Below, one piece after another: positions 8,764 to 17,418 of a DNA stretch of 64,000 nucleotides. A program made the translations under genes and the position numbers. Source of the stretch: Flexivirga alba (GTDB lineage: Bacteria > Actinomycetota > Actinomycetes > Actinomycetales > Dermatophilaceae); assembly GCF_042661025.1 (NCBI RefSeq), contig NZ_JBHSWH010000001.1:124001-188000 (forward strand), written 5' to 3'. Each line of letters begins with the position of its first letter. The first letter of the stretch is position 1. The notes beneath the pieces were generated by a model that was not told the origin of the DNA, did no database searches, and saw nothing but the letters and a program-made list of their open reading frames with translations.

Positions 8764-9996
8764 ATGCGCAAGATCCCCCTGCTCGCCGCCATCAGCGTGG
8801 CCGCATCCGCCGGCGCGCTCGGCAGCGTCATACCGACCGCCCACGCAGCGACCGCACACGGCCCCAACGTGCACTCGGTGCACTCCTGTGCGACCGCGAG
8901 CGCCGGTTCGGCCGCCTGCGACGCGGTCCACCTGGTCAACGCGACGGGCCAGAACGTGAGCAACACCGGTCGGCTGCAGCCGGCCGCCGCCGCTCATGGC
9001 AAGCCGGTGAAGCCCTCCGCGATCTCGGGCAAGACACCGACCGACATCCAGAGTGCTTACAAGCTCTCCGGGCTGAAGTCCGGCGGCCGGACCGTCGCGA
9101 TCGTCGACGCCTACGGCTACCCGAATGCGGAGCGCGATCTCGGCGTCTACCGCACCCAGTTCGGTCTGTCGTCGTGCACCAAGGCCAACGGCTGCCTGAC
9201 GGTCATGAGCCAGACGGGCAGCACCACCAGCCTGCCCCGCACCAACGTCGGCTGGACGCAGGAGCAGGCGTTGGACCTCGACGCGGTCTCGGCCGCCTGT
9301 CCGGACTGCAAAATCGTTCTCGTGCAAGCGAAGTCGGCTTCGTTCGCTGACCTGGGTGCAGCCGTCAACCAGGCCGCCAAGGTCTCCGGGGTCGTCGCGA
9401 TCTCGAACTCGTACGGCGGCGGTGACGCACCCGACTCGACATACGGCAGCTACTACAACCACCCGGGCATCGCGGTCACCGCGTCGACCGGCGACAACGG
9501 CTACCAGGGCGCCAGCTTCCCGGCCTCCTCGCACTACGTGACCGCAGTCGGCGGCACCTCACTGAACACTGCCTCCAACTCCCGCGGCTGGAGCGAATCC
9601 GCCTGGAGCGGCTCGGGATCCGGTTGCAGCACGTCGAACGTTGCTCCGTCCGGCCAGAGCTCGTCGGTCACCCACTGCAGTGGCCGCGCGATGGCGGACG
9701 TGTCCGCGGTCGCCGACCCGAACACCGGCCTCGCGGTCTACGCGCCGACGTCGAGCAACTCCTCCTCATGGGCGCAGTATGGCGGGACATCCCTGTCGTC
9801 ACCGCTTGTCGCGTCGGTCTACGCGCTGTCCGGCAACACCAGTGGCTACGCCAACGCCAAGCCCTACGCCAACGCGTCGGCGCTGTTCGACGTGACGACC
9901 GGTAGCAACGGCAGCAACCAGTACTGGTCCAACGCCGGCACCGGTTGGGACGGTCCGACCGGGCTCGGCACGCCGAACGGCACCGCCGCCTTCTGA
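8764..9996 (+). CDS. Secreted S53 (sedolisin)-like serine protease
   Basis: 410-residue secreted protein with a signal peptide (cleavage near AHA, residue 28) and a sedolisin-like catalytic domain. The Glu-Asp pair is E167/D171 in WTQEQALDLDAV, the oxyanion Asp is D244 in STGDNGYQG, and the nucleophile is S343 in GGTSLSSPL. SFPASSHYVTAVGGTSL and the Ca-site-like GWDGPTGLGTPNG at the C-terminus support S53 over S8. The region before the catalytic core is only about 70 residues, much shorter than the roughly 180-residue prodomain usual in sedolisins. The start is an ATG with GAGGAG 5 nt upstream. Confidence 0.87.
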   Translation: MRKIPLLAAISVAASAGALGSVIPTAHAATAHGPNVHSVHSCATASAGSAACDAVHLVNATGQNVSNTGRLQPAAAAHGKPVKPSAISGKTPTDIQSAYKLSGLKSGGRTVAIVDAYGYPNAERDLGVYRTQFGLSSCTKANGCLTVMSQTGSTTSLPRTNVGWTQEQALDLDAVSAACPDCKIVLVQAKSASFADLGAAVNQAAKVSGVVAISNSYGGGDAPDSTYGSYYNHPGIAVTASTGDNGYQGASFPASSHYVTAVGGTSLNTASNSRGWSESAWSGSGSGCSTSNVAPSGQSSSVTHCSGRAMADVSAVADPNTGLAVYAPTSSNSSSWAQYGGTSLSSPLVASVYALSGNTSGYANAKPYANASALFDVTTGSNGSNQYWSNAGTGWDGPTGLGTPNGTAAF

Positions 9997-10025
9997 TCGG
10001 CACGGCATACCAGTGACTCGGGGAG

Positions 10026-10058
10026 GATCCCCGTCGGGCACACCACCCGGCGGGGATC
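10026..10058 (+). terminator. Intrinsic terminator after the S53 protease
   Basis: 13-bp stem (one G-T pair) GATCCCCGTCGGG / CCCGGCGGGGATC with a 7-nt loop followed by TTTGT, 30 bp after the protease stop. Confidence 0.85.
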
Positions 10059-10113
10059 TTTGTCAGTGATTTCGCCCCGTTGCCCCAGCAACGTGTGGCA
10101 CGCTTTTACGTCG

Positions 10114-11973
10114 ATGACCACCCATACGACTTTGGAACGCCCTGCGCGGAGCGTCCCTGCGGACGTAGCCCCGGCGCACTTGGCCCAAGCCGTCGATCCG
10201 CCGCCGACCCGAATGGCGATGATCGGCCTCGCTGCCTGGATCGCGTTGTGCGCACTGGCTTCCAGCCGGCACGGATTGTTCTCCTGGCATTACTTCGCCA
10301 CCGCCGGGCAGACACTCCTCAGCGCCCCCGGTGGCCTGCATGTGTATGGCGAACACCCCGAGCTGCAGTTCGGCCCGGTGACCATGGCGGTCTGTGCGCT
10401 GCTCGGGCTGGCGCCGGCAACCGTGGGCGCCGCGATCGCTTGCGGGTTCATGATCGCGCTGGGGGTGGGCACGGGCGTCATACTCGGTCGGCTGCGGTCA
10501 ACTCATCACAGTGCTCGGATGTCCGCGCGGGCGGCGATGGTCTATGCCGCCCTGATCGCACCGCTGTGGCTGGTGCTGGCCGTCCATTACGGACACCTGG
10601 ATGACGCGCTCGCGCTGTTCCTCATGGCGGCGGGGGTAGCACTGTGCATGCGAGACCGCTGGATCCTCGCCGCGGTGCTGCTTGCGGCGGCAACCGGGGC
10701 GAAGCCGTGGGTCGTGCCGATGGCGGTGATGTTGTTGGCGGCTCCTCGACCCGCGCGGCTGAAGGCTGCCGCGGTCTTCATCGTAGGGACTGTCCTGCCG
10801 TGGATTCCTTTCGTACTGACCGATGCTCGCACCGTGCAGCTGAGTCGATTCGTGATCACTGTCGCTGAGGACTCGGTCCTGAGGCAGTTCGGGTCGCTGT
10901 CGCTGGCCACGCCTACCTGGGTCCGGCCGGCGCAGATCGTGCTCGGTGCAGCGCTGGCAATCTGGATGATCCGCCGCGGCCGTTGGGTGTGCATACCGTT
11001 CGCCGTCCTTTCCATGCGGCTCCTGATCGATCCGCAGACCTACCTCTATTACTCGACCGGTTTGGCAGTGGCGGCGGCGATCGCCGACCTCACCCGCAGT
11101 GATCGGCGGCCGATCCTCACCGGGCTCGTCGTCGGGTGGTCCGCAGTCACCATGGCGCTCGACACCTCCGGGCAACTAACCGCCGCCGGCACGGTCCGCC
11201 TCATCGGCCTCCTGGCCGGCATCGTCGCGATAATCGTCGACGACGGCTGGTCGCAAAATGAGCGTCCCCCGGCCCGCCAGGACCGCTCCCGAGCTGCCGT
11301 CGTACCCCCCAAGGTCGAGCGAAGGACCCGGCCCGTCGTGACCGCCGAGCCCTTCGTCGCCGATCCCACTCCCGTCTTTCCCATCGCCACCCACCGGGCC
11401 GAGGGCCCCTCCCGGTCACCGTCGTCAGCGTCCCGAACCGTCCTGATCCACCCAAGCTCGGCCAGTTGTGGTCCCAGACGCGACAGCCGCAGCATCAGTC
11501 GGCGCAGCTGCGGTCCCGGACACGACATCCGGTGCGCCCGTCGGCGTCCAGTCGGCTACTTCGCCGATGACAGCCCGGGATCAGTCCGGTTCGACGTCGC
11601 GCTGAGCGCGGCGCCAACCACCGACCGTCGCTGCTGCGACGAAACACGCGAGAAGCCCGAAAACCCCTGTGCTCGGGGCAGATCCATCGGCGTAGGAAGG
11701 AACGTGCGCGAAGACCCCGGCGTGCTCGAGCCAGTCGGGCGCATGGAGCACGGAACCCATCAACACCAGCACTCCGGAGCCGGCGACCGGCAACCACGCA
11801 ACCGGCCCCCACCGACGGTGCACGCCGATGACCAGACCGGTGATTCCGATGAGTGCGAGTTCGGCCGGCCACTGCCCGGCGATGTAGGAGAAGCATCGAC
11901 CTGCTCCCCCGGGCAGCTGCGTGAGTGCCACCAGCGACCCGACACCTCCGGCGACCAGCAGCATCGCCAATGA
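10114..11973 (+). CDS. Polytopic membrane protein, possible GT-C glycosyltransferase; 3' end probably frameshifted
   Basis: Ten or more TM helices between residues 35 and 380 (for example MAMIGLAAWIALCALASS, AAGVALCMRDRW, WILAAVLLAAATGAKPW). The first extracytoplasmic stretch HVYGEHPELQFGPVTM sits where GT87/DUF2029-type mannosyltransferases carry a Y-x-P loop, so a lipid-linked glycosyltransferase is possible but unproven. The open frame continues 390 bp antisense over the next gene. One extra C in the run at 11406-11409 would switch to a frame with better codon use (LPVTVVSVPNRPDPP) ending at 11570, 10 bp short of the converging permease stop. I take 11570 as the likely true end. The TTG at 10060 lies inside the terminator and is not the start. 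Confidence 0.6.
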   Translation: MTTHTTLERPARSVPADVAPAHLAQAVDPPPTRMAMIGLAAWIALCALASSRHGLFSWHYFATAGQTLLSAPGGLHVYGEHPELQFGPVTMAVCALLGLAPATVGAAIACGFMIALGVGTGVILGRLRSTHHSARMSARAAMVYAALIAPLWLVLAVHYGHLDDALALFLMAAGVALCMRDRWILAAVLLAAATGAKPWVVPMAVMLLAAPRPARLKAAAVFIVGTVLPWIPFVLTDARTVQLSRFVITVAEDSVLRQFGSLSLATPTWVRPAQIVLGAALAIWMIRRGRWVCIPFAVLSMRLLIDPQTYLYYSTGLAVAAAIADLTRSDRRPILTGLVVGWSAVTMALDTSGQLTAAGTVRLIGLLAGIVAIIVDDGWSQNERPPARQDRSRAAVVPPKVERRTRPVVTAEPFVADPTPVFPIATHRAEGPSRSPSSASRTVLIHPSSASCGPRRDSRSISRRSCGPGHDIRCARRRPVGYFADDSPGSVRFDVALSAAPTTDRRCCDETREKPENPCARGRSIGVGRNVREDPGVLEPVGRMEHGTHQHQHSGAGDRQPRNRPPPTVHADDQTGDSDECEFGRPLPGDVGEASTCSPGQLRECHQRPDTSGDQQHRQ

Positions 11974-13173
11974 ACCGGCGGCGGCCACGACGATCCGTGC
12001 AAGCAGTGGGCTGCGGCCCCGCGCACCCACTGTCAGCAGATTTTCCATGGTGCCGTCCGCTTCAGCGGTCGCGTCACCGAGCATCGTCAACACCGCGTAG
12101 CAGCCGACCAACAGGCCGATCATCACGCCGGCGAAGGAGAAGAAGACCGCGTCCAGTTGCCGTTCGCCGGTCAGCTGCCGCATCAGCTTGGCGGTGGACT
12201 CGTCGCTGGTGAGCAGGTCGATGAGGCTGCCGCTCATCCCACCGAACAGCGCGGCGACCGCCGTCACGATCACGGTCCACGCCAGCCAGCGCCCGCGTTC
12301 CAGTCGCCAGGTGAGTGCCAGCACGGAGCGGATCCGCAGGCGGTCAGCGGAGGACGCCCGGGCATGCAAGGGGGCGGAGGCATACTCGCGGTTGCGGCCG
12401 GCCCACCACACGAGCAGGCCGATCAACGCACACACTGCGACGAATATCAGGAGCGCCCACCACCGATCATGTGTGTATGGCGCCTCGGCGTCGATCCACC
12501 CCAGCGGACTGAACCAGCGCAGGGGGCTGATGTCTTGCACGTTGGCAATCGCCCGTATGCCGAAAGCGGCTGCCAGAGCTACAAATCCGAGAAGCCGGGC
12601 GAGGCCGGCACTGTCGGCGAGCTCCCCCGCCAGCAGCCCGGCGAAGCCGAAGAAGAGACCGCAGCACGCAGTCACCGCCCCGAGGCCGAGCGCACCCTGC
12701 CAGCTGAGTTCATCGACGAACGCGGTCTCAACCAGCAGCACCGCCGCGACTGCGGCACCGAGTCCCACGGTCACCGTCGCGACCGCCCCGGCAGCGGCAC
12801 CCAGCCTGGACGACGCCCGATAGCCGCACGCTTGCACCAGCTCGGCGGTGCCGGTGTCTTCCGCGCCGCGCCCGAAGCTCACGCCGAGCAGCAGCGCAAG
12901 CACTGCAGTCGCGATCACCAGGTAGGTGCCCATCTCCCAGGTCACCAACTGCCCGATGGTGCCCGGTTCGGGCAGCGGACCGTAGAGCAGCCGTGTCGCG
13001 GCGTTGCTGCCCATGCTGCTGATCAGGTGCTCTCGCTGGTCGAGCCGCGGGTAGGTCGAGGAGTATGACGGCGCCACGATCGTGAGCAGCGCCATCAGTG
13101 GGATCACCCAGGCCAGGATGCGACGCCGATGTGTCTGCAGGGTGACCCGCATCGGCCCGATGGGGCGCCTCAT
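11581..13173 (-). CDS. ABC-2 type exporter permease (antibiotic/polyketide efflux type)
   Basis: 530-residue permease with about 12 TM helices in two halves, each beginning with a cytoplasmic stretch followed by a helix (RRRILAWVIPLMALLTIVAP; LERGRWLAWTVIVTAVAALF). This large two-repeat architecture is the one seen in actinobacterial tetronasin/daunorubicin-type exporters. Extracytoplasmic stretches carry EMGTYLVIATAVLALLLGV-type segments with FGRGAEDTGTAELV at a membrane boundary. Its start overlaps the ATPase stop by ATGA (13170-13173). The substrate is unknown; the MerR regulator of the operon suggests induction by a small toxic molecule. Confidence 0.88.
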   Translation of the reverse strand: MRRPIGPMRVTLQTHRRRILAWVIPLMALLTIVAPSYSSTYPRLDQREHLISSMGSNAATRLLYGPLPEPGTIGQLVTWEMGTYLVIATAVLALLLGVSFGRGAEDTGTAELVQACGYRASSRLGAAAGAVATVTVGLGAAVAAVLLVETAFVDELSWQGALGLGAVTACCGLFFGFAGLLAGELADSAGLARLLGFVALAAAFGIRAIANVQDISPLRWFSPLGWIDAEAPYTHDRWWALLIFVAVCALIGLLVWWAGRNREYASAPLHARASSADRLRIRSVLALTWRLERGRWLAWTVIVTAVAALFGGMSGSLIDLLTSDESTAKLMRQLTGERQLDAVFFSFAGVMIGLLVGCYAVLTMLGDATAEADGTMENLLTVGARGRSPLLARIVVAAAGSLAMLLVAGGVGSLVALTQLPGGAGRCFSYIAGQWPAELALIGITGLVIGVHRRWGPVAWLPVAGSGVLVLMGSVLHAPDWLEHAGVFAHVPSYADGSAPSTGVFGLLACFVAAATVGGWRRAQRDVEPD

Positions 13174-14153
13174 CGGGACCCCACCTTGTAATGCCGCAGG
13201 AACAGGTCTTCCAGACTTGCGGGTGTGCAGCGCACATCCGTCGGATGCGCGACCAGTAGTCGCTGCAAAACTGCATCGATGTGCTCCTCGGGAACACTGG
13301 TTTCCAGGCGAATCGCGTTGTCTTGCACCTGTTTTCGCTCCACCTCGGCTCCACCCAGCACTGCCTGTATGTCGGCGGCGACGCGATCAGCGGCGTCCCC
13401 CGACACCACTGCGCTGATCGTGGACGCCGCGAGGTGCCGCATGTCGGACAGTCGACCGGTCTCCACCAGGCGGCCGTCCTTGATGATCGTGACGGCGTCA
13501 CACAACTGCTCGACCTCGCCGAGGATGTGACTCGACAGCAACACCGTCCGCCCGTCCGCCACGGCGCGTGCGACGCACTCACCGAAGATCCGCTCCATCA
13601 GCGGGTCCAGGCCGGAGGTCGGCTCATCCAGGATCAGCAGATCCGTGCGCGCCGCGAACGCGGCCACCAGGATGACCTTCTGCCGGTTTCCTTTGGAGTA
13701 CCTGCGGATTCGCTTGCTCGGGTCGAGTGCGAAGGCGTCGATCAGCTCTCGCTCGCGGTCGTCGTCATACTCCCCGCCCGCCGCGCGGCGCAGTCCGGCC
13801 AGCACGTCGAGCGCCTGCCGGCCGGTGAGGGTGGGCCAGAGGGCGACCTCCCCGGCGACATACGAGACGTCGCGGTTGATGACCGAGCTGTGTGTCGCCG
13901 GGTCCTTACCCAGCACGCTGACCGATCCGCCGTCACGTCGGTAGAGGCCGAGCAGCACCCGGATCGTCGTCGTCTTGCCGGCGCCGTTGGGACCGAGGAA
14001 GCCGTGGACAGCGCCGCGCGTGACGCGCAGATCGAGATCCTCGATCGCTCGGAAGTTGCCGAAGGTCTTGGTCAGTCCCTGCACCAGGACCACGTCGTCG
14101 GTGACAACCTTCCCGACTCCCTGGGTCGACGGATTCGTCAACAACCCGCTCAC
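13170..14153 (-). CDS. ABC exporter ATP-binding protein
   Basis: 327-residue cytoplasmic nucleotide-binding subunit. Walker A GPNGAGKTTTIR is near residue 54, the signature is YSKGNRQKV (a variant of LSGGQ common in drug-exporter ATPases), Walker B LLILDEPTSGLDP is near 177, and the switch His is in SSHILGEVEQL. The roughly 90-residue C-terminal extension is typical of the DrrA/CcmA group. It is translationally coupled at both ends: ATGA overlaps with the MerR gene upstream and the permease downstream. It pairs with the permease as a heteromeric efflux pump. Confidence 0.93.
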   Translation of the reverse strand: MSGLLTNPSTQGVGKVVTDDVVLVQGLTKTFGNFRAIEDLDLRVTRGAVHGFLGPNGAGKTTTIRVLLGLYRRDGGSVSVLGKDPATHSSVINRDVSYVAGEVALWPTLTGRQALDVLAGLRRAAGGEYDDDRERELIDAFALDPSKRIRRYSKGNRQKVILVAAFAARTDLLILDEPTSGLDPLMERIFGECVARAVADGRTVLLSSHILGEVEQLCDAVTIIKDGRLVETGRLSDMRHLAASTISAVVSGDAADRVAADIQAVLGGAEVERKQVQDNAIRLETSVPEEHIDAVLQRLLVAHPTDVRCTPASLEDLFLRHYKVGSR

Positions 14154-14998
14154 AGTCGAGCTCCTTTCGGTTCTGGCGGCAGCAGGTCTTGCTGCCGCAA
14201 CTCCACTTCCATCGCCTGCTGGAAGCGCTCTTGTAACGCCTTGGGGAACAGCTCGGTCGTGGCGTATCCCACGTAGTCGCTGGAGCTGAGTGATGCCTGC
14301 TCGAGCAGGGCCATCGCCTCATCGACGGAGAGCCCCAAGGACGCCATGAATTCGGCTGCGTGCGAGGCCATTTCATCGACCCGAGCACCGAGCTCGCTGG
14401 TAGACAGCGAACTCATCTCGCGATCCAGATCCCGGAACTCGGCGAAGAGCGGCAGGATCAGCTCCAGTTGCTTGTCGGTGAGACGCTCGGCGAGCTCGAT
14501 GACCATCGGTGGCAATTCGCCGCTGTAACAGGCGAATTCGACGACTTGCCGCTCGGCAGCGATCATCTCGGCGATGCTGTCGTCCTCAGCACGTGCGATC
14601 AGCCGCTCATACATCCGGTGCACGGCACGCGGCATCGGCGACACCGGCCCTCCTTCGGCGGTGTTGCGCAACAGCCGAACCAGTTGGTCTCGCTGGCTGT
14701 TCAGCTGCTCGAGTCGCTCATCGACCCGACCCAGCGCGATCGCCAGGTCGGTGCGTATGGCGGCCAGCTCGTCCGGGTCGTCGGCCTGCTCCTCGAGCAT
14801 CGAACGCACCGCCACCAGGGGCACGCCGGAGTCGACCAGCCAACGGATCCGCAGCAGCCGAGCGAGGTGCGCCATACCGTAATCGCGCACACGAGAACCC
14901 CCTCGTTCTCCGGGGACGGGTAACAGCCCGATCTGGTGGTAGTAACGGATGGTCCGCACGGTGGTGTCGGTCAGATCAGCCAGCTCTTTGACTCGCAT
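14150..14998 (-). CDS. MerR family transcriptional regulator
   Basis: 282-residue regulator. The N-terminal winged HTH has the MerR signature MRVKELADLTDTTVRTIRYY (residues 1-20) followed by HQIGLLPVPGERGGSRVRDY, then a dimerisation coiled coil (to about residue 120) and a 160-residue effector domain. The effector domain resembles the TipAS-like/drug-sensing class in size only and has no metal-binding Cys. It is the first gene of the regulator-ATPase-permease operon. The palindromic operator in its own promoter implies autoregulation of the whole pump operon. The -10 is so close that the ATG is probably the first transcribed codon. Confidence 0.92.
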   Translation of the reverse strand: MRVKELADLTDTTVRTIRYYHQIGLLPVPGERGGSRVRDYGMAHLARLLRIRWLVDSGVPLVAVRSMLEEQADDPDELAAIRTDLAIALGRVDERLEQLNSQRDQLVRLLRNTAEGGPVSPMPRAVHRMYERLIARAEDDSIAEMIAAERQVVEFACYSGELPPMVIELAERLTDKQLELILPLFAEFRDLDREMSSLSTSELGARVDEMASHAAEFMASLGLSVDEAMALLEQASLSSSDYVGYATTELFPKALQERFQQAMEVELRQQDLLPPEPKGARL

Positions 14999-15004
14999 GT
15001 CTCG

Positions 15005-15035
15005 ATCATCGACTGTGACGTAACGTCACAGTCAA
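15005..15035 (-). promoter_or_regulatory. MerR-type promoter with 19-bp spacer and palindromic operator
   Basis: On the minus strand a -35 TTGACT (15035-15030) and -10 GATGAT (15010-15005) are 19 bp apart, the long spacer characteristic of MerR-activated promoters. The inverted repeat GACTGTGACG-TAA-CGTCACAGTC (15011-15033) fills the spacer. Only 6 nt separate the -10 from the ATG at 14998, so the transcript is probably leaderless. Confidence 0.85.
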
Positions 15036-15183
15036 GTCATCGCCGGCGAGAGCAGCGGCGTCGGTCTCCCGTGGTGCTGAGTCACACCTGTGAGTTTGCT
15101 GGGTAGACCCATTGACAACCTGTGTATTTCGGGAGAACGGTGATCTGCAGCGTGCGCCCCGCACGCTCGAAATGGAGGCCACC

Positions 15184-16347
15184 ATGTTGGCAGCACGTAC
15201 CCGGCGCACCCGCCGGACGATCTTCGGCACCGGTTTCATCGCCGTGGCGGCGCTCGCGCTCGCTGCGACTGCTCCTGCCATGGGCAGCCCGGGACACGCT
15301 TCTGCGCACGGCCAAAGCAAGAGCCATGCCGCGAAGCCTCGGCTGAGTCACGTCTTCATCATCATGGAGGAGAACCGCGCCCAGGATCACGTCATCGGTG
15401 ACCCCAACCTGCCTTACCTGAACAGCCTCGCCACGAAGTACAACCAGGCAACGCAGTACTACGGCGTCACGCACACCAGCGAGCCCAACTACATCGCCTC
15501 CACCAGCGGCTCCAACTGGGATATCAACAACGACAACGGCTGGAACACGACGCCGGCCAACCACTACGACCACACCAACATCGTCGACTCGCTGGAGGCC
15601 GCGCACGTCAACTGGGACGCCTACATGGACGGTATGCCGTCCGCCGGCTACCTGCCCGACCAATGGCCCGCGACGGGCGGGGCCCTCTACGCCAGCAAGC
15701 ACAACCCGTTCGCGCTCTACAACGACGTACGCGACAACGCCGCGCGGATGTCACACGTGAAGCCGATCAATTCCCTTACATCCGACCTGAATTCGCCGCA
15801 CGCACCGCGTTACGTGTGGATCAGCCCGAACATGTGCAACGACATGCACGGCGGCGTCTATAGCCCGATCGCGGGACATCCGGAGACCGACCATTGCGGC
15901 TACAACGACACCAATGACGACCCCGCCGACGTGGCGCTGAAGCAGAATGCCGACGCGTTCCTGAAAACCACCGTCAACACGATCATGCACAGCAAGGCGT
16001 GGACTCCCGGCAGCGTCATCTTCATCACCGCCGACGAGAACGACTACGACGCGACGAACCCGTCGACCGGCGACTACCTGTCGGCCGCCGGCTGCTGTGA
16101 CTCGCCCGTGCTGCCTGCCGGTGACCCGGCGGTCAGCCCCACGTGGCCCGGCGGCGTGTATGGCGGCGGGCTGATCCCGATGGTCGTGGTCACCGAGAAC
16201 GGCCCGCGTCAGGTGATGGACGACACGGCATACAACCACTATTCGATGCTGCTGACGATCGAGGAAGGCCTCGGGTTGCCCAAGCTCGGCTTCACCTCGG
16301 ACAGCCAACAGGTCAAGCCGATGTGGTCACTGATCAGTAAGCACTGA
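15184..16347 (+). CDS. Secreted phosphoesterase (acid phosphatase/phospholipase C-like, PF04185 type)
   Basis: 387-residue secreted protein. A basic n-region (ARTRRTRRTIF), hydrophobic core and AMGSPGHASA give a signal peptide of about 38 residues. The catalytic domain opens with HVFIIMEENRAQDHVIG, the metal-binding start of the phosphoesterase family, followed by TSEPNYIASTSGSNW (nucleophile region) and later VIFITADENDYD (metal ligands). Substrates of such enzymes range from phospholipids to phosphomonoesters; I cannot choose. The ATG at 15184 has GGAGG 5 nt upstream; an in-frame TTG at 15112 is too far up. It converges on the hydrolase gene across a shared hairpin. Confidence 0.85.
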   Translation: MLAARTRRTRRTIFGTGFIAVAALALAATAPAMGSPGHASAHGQSKSHAAKPRLSHVFIIMEENRAQDHVIGDPNLPYLNSLATKYNQATQYYGVTHTSEPNYIASTSGSNWDINNDNGWNTTPANHYDHTNIVDSLEAAHVNWDAYMDGMPSAGYLPDQWPATGGALYASKHNPFALYNDVRDNAARMSHVKPINSLTSDLNSPHAPRYVWISPNMCNDMHGGVYSPIAGHPETDHCGYNDTNDDPADVALKQNADAFLKTTVNTIMHSKAWTPGSVIFITADENDYDATNPSTGDYLSAAGCCDSPVLPAGDPAVSPTWPGGVYGGGLIPMVVVTENGPRQVMDDTAYNHYSMLLTIEEGLGLPKLGFTSDSQQVKPMWSLISKH

Positions 16348-16363
16348 CCGCGGCACCGGGGTT

Positions 16364-16400
16364 CGGCGACCTGCTGCCGGCAATCGGAGGCAGGTCGCCG
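16364..16400. terminator. Bidirectional hairpin between converging genes
   Basis: 11-bp stem CGGCGACCTGC / GCAGGTCGCCG with a 15-nt loop, between the phosphoesterase stop (16347) and the hydrolase stop (16404). It can serve both strands. Confidence 0.7.
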
Positions 16401-16403
16401 GAC

Positions 16404-17366
16404 TCAGAGGCCGGCGAGGAAGTCGATCAACCCGGCGAAGTAGGTCTCCTGGTCGTCATACATCGCCATGTGGCTGCCGTTCGGGCAGTGCAGATGCTGT
16501 CCGAACGGCAACCGCTGCGCCATCATGGCCATGAAGTCGGGGTCCATCGTGTCGTGCTGCGCGCCGATCACCAGCGTTGGCGCGGTGATTGACGACAGAT
16601 CTTCGGTCCGGTCCCACTGCGCCAAGGTGGCGTCGCTGGCGATTCCGAGCTCACTCGGGCCTTGCATCTTGCGGTAGATCACCGGGTTGATGTGGTCCAT
16701 CCCGCGCCGAGCGGGGTCCGGCCACTCGTCCGCCGGCATCCGCAGCACGTGGTGCACGTAGTGCTGCTCGATCAGCAGCTCCTCGTAGCGCGGATCGTCG
16801 ACCTCGCCGTCGGCCTCCAACTGCTTGACCAGGGCCAGCTTCGCCTGATCCATCTGTGGCATGAGGACGCGCTCCGCGTATGCGTTGTATGCCGGGACGC
16901 TCGACATCATGTTGGAGATGACCAGGCCCTTGAGCTGCTGCTGGTGCCGCAGCGCGTACTCCATCGCCAGGATGCCGCCCCACGAGTGCCCGAGCAGCAC
17001 GAAGTTGCTCGCGTCGAGGCCGAGTGCGACTCGAACTTGCTCCACTTCGTCGACGAATCGGTCCAGATCCCAGAGTGATTCGTCATCCGGATGATCGCTG
17101 CGCATCGATCCGAGCTGGTCGTAGTAGTAATACTCGATGCCCGCTGCGGGCAGGAAGCTGTCGCAGCACTCGAAGTACTCGTGCGAGCTGCCCGGCCCGC
17201 CGTGTAGCAGCAAGACCTTCAGGTCGGGGTTGTTGCCGACCCGTTTGGCCCAGACACTGAACGGCCCGGACGGCGTGGAGATCGGGATCATTCGGGCGCC
17301 CCCGCTTCGGAAGTCGTCGCGCCCTCGGTAGTCCAGATATGCAGCGCCATGAGCCGAATTCGTCAT
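16404..17366 (-). CDS. Proline iminopeptidase-like alpha/beta hydrolase (S33)
   Basis: 320-residue cytoplasmic alpha/beta hydrolase. The oxyanion motif is HGGPGSSHEYF, the nucleophile elbow is GHSWGG (Ser about residue 110), the acid is in GAQHDTMDP and the His in GSHMAMYDD, which is the proline iminopeptidase order. Such enzymes release N-terminal Pro or act on small amides and esters. An upstream ATG at 17402 exists, but starting at 17366 (MTNSAHGAAYLDYRG) leaves room for the promoter and the 17401 palindrome. It is divergent from the SRPBCC-TetR pair and is a likely target of that TetR. Confidence 0.87.
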   Translation of the reverse strand: MTNSAHGAAYLDYRGRDDFRSGGARMIPISTPSGPFSVWAKRVGNNPDLKVLLLHGGPGSSHEYFECCDSFLPAAGIEYYYYDQLGSMRSDHPDDESLWDLDRFVDEVEQVRVALGLDASNFVLLGHSWGGILAMEYALRHQQQLKGLVISNMMSSVPAYNAYAERVLMPQMDQAKLALVKQLEADGEVDDPRYEELLIEQHYVHHVLRMPADEWPDPARRGMDHINPVIYRKMQGPSELGIASDATLAQWDRTEDLSSITAPTLVIGAQHDTMDPDFMAMMAQRLPFGQHLHCPNGSHMAMYDDQETYFAGLIDFLAGL

Positions 17367-17400
17367 GGCTGCATGGTCGCACCGAGCACCCATCCCCGCC

Positions 17401-17418
17401 ATGTATCATTTGATACAT
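17401..17418. promoter_or_regulatory. Perfect palindrome, probable TetR operator
   Basis: ATGTATCA-TT-TGATACAT, an 8+2+8 perfect inverted repeat between the divergent hydrolase and SRPBCC genes; its last two bases are the AT of the SRPBCC start codon. The TetR gene two positions downstream is the obvious candidate binder. Confidence 0.7.

Noticed and set aside
10060..10113. TTG at 10060 as start of the polytopic membrane protein
   Set aside because: It lies at the T tail of the S53 protease terminator; the ATG at 10114 begins just before the first helix.
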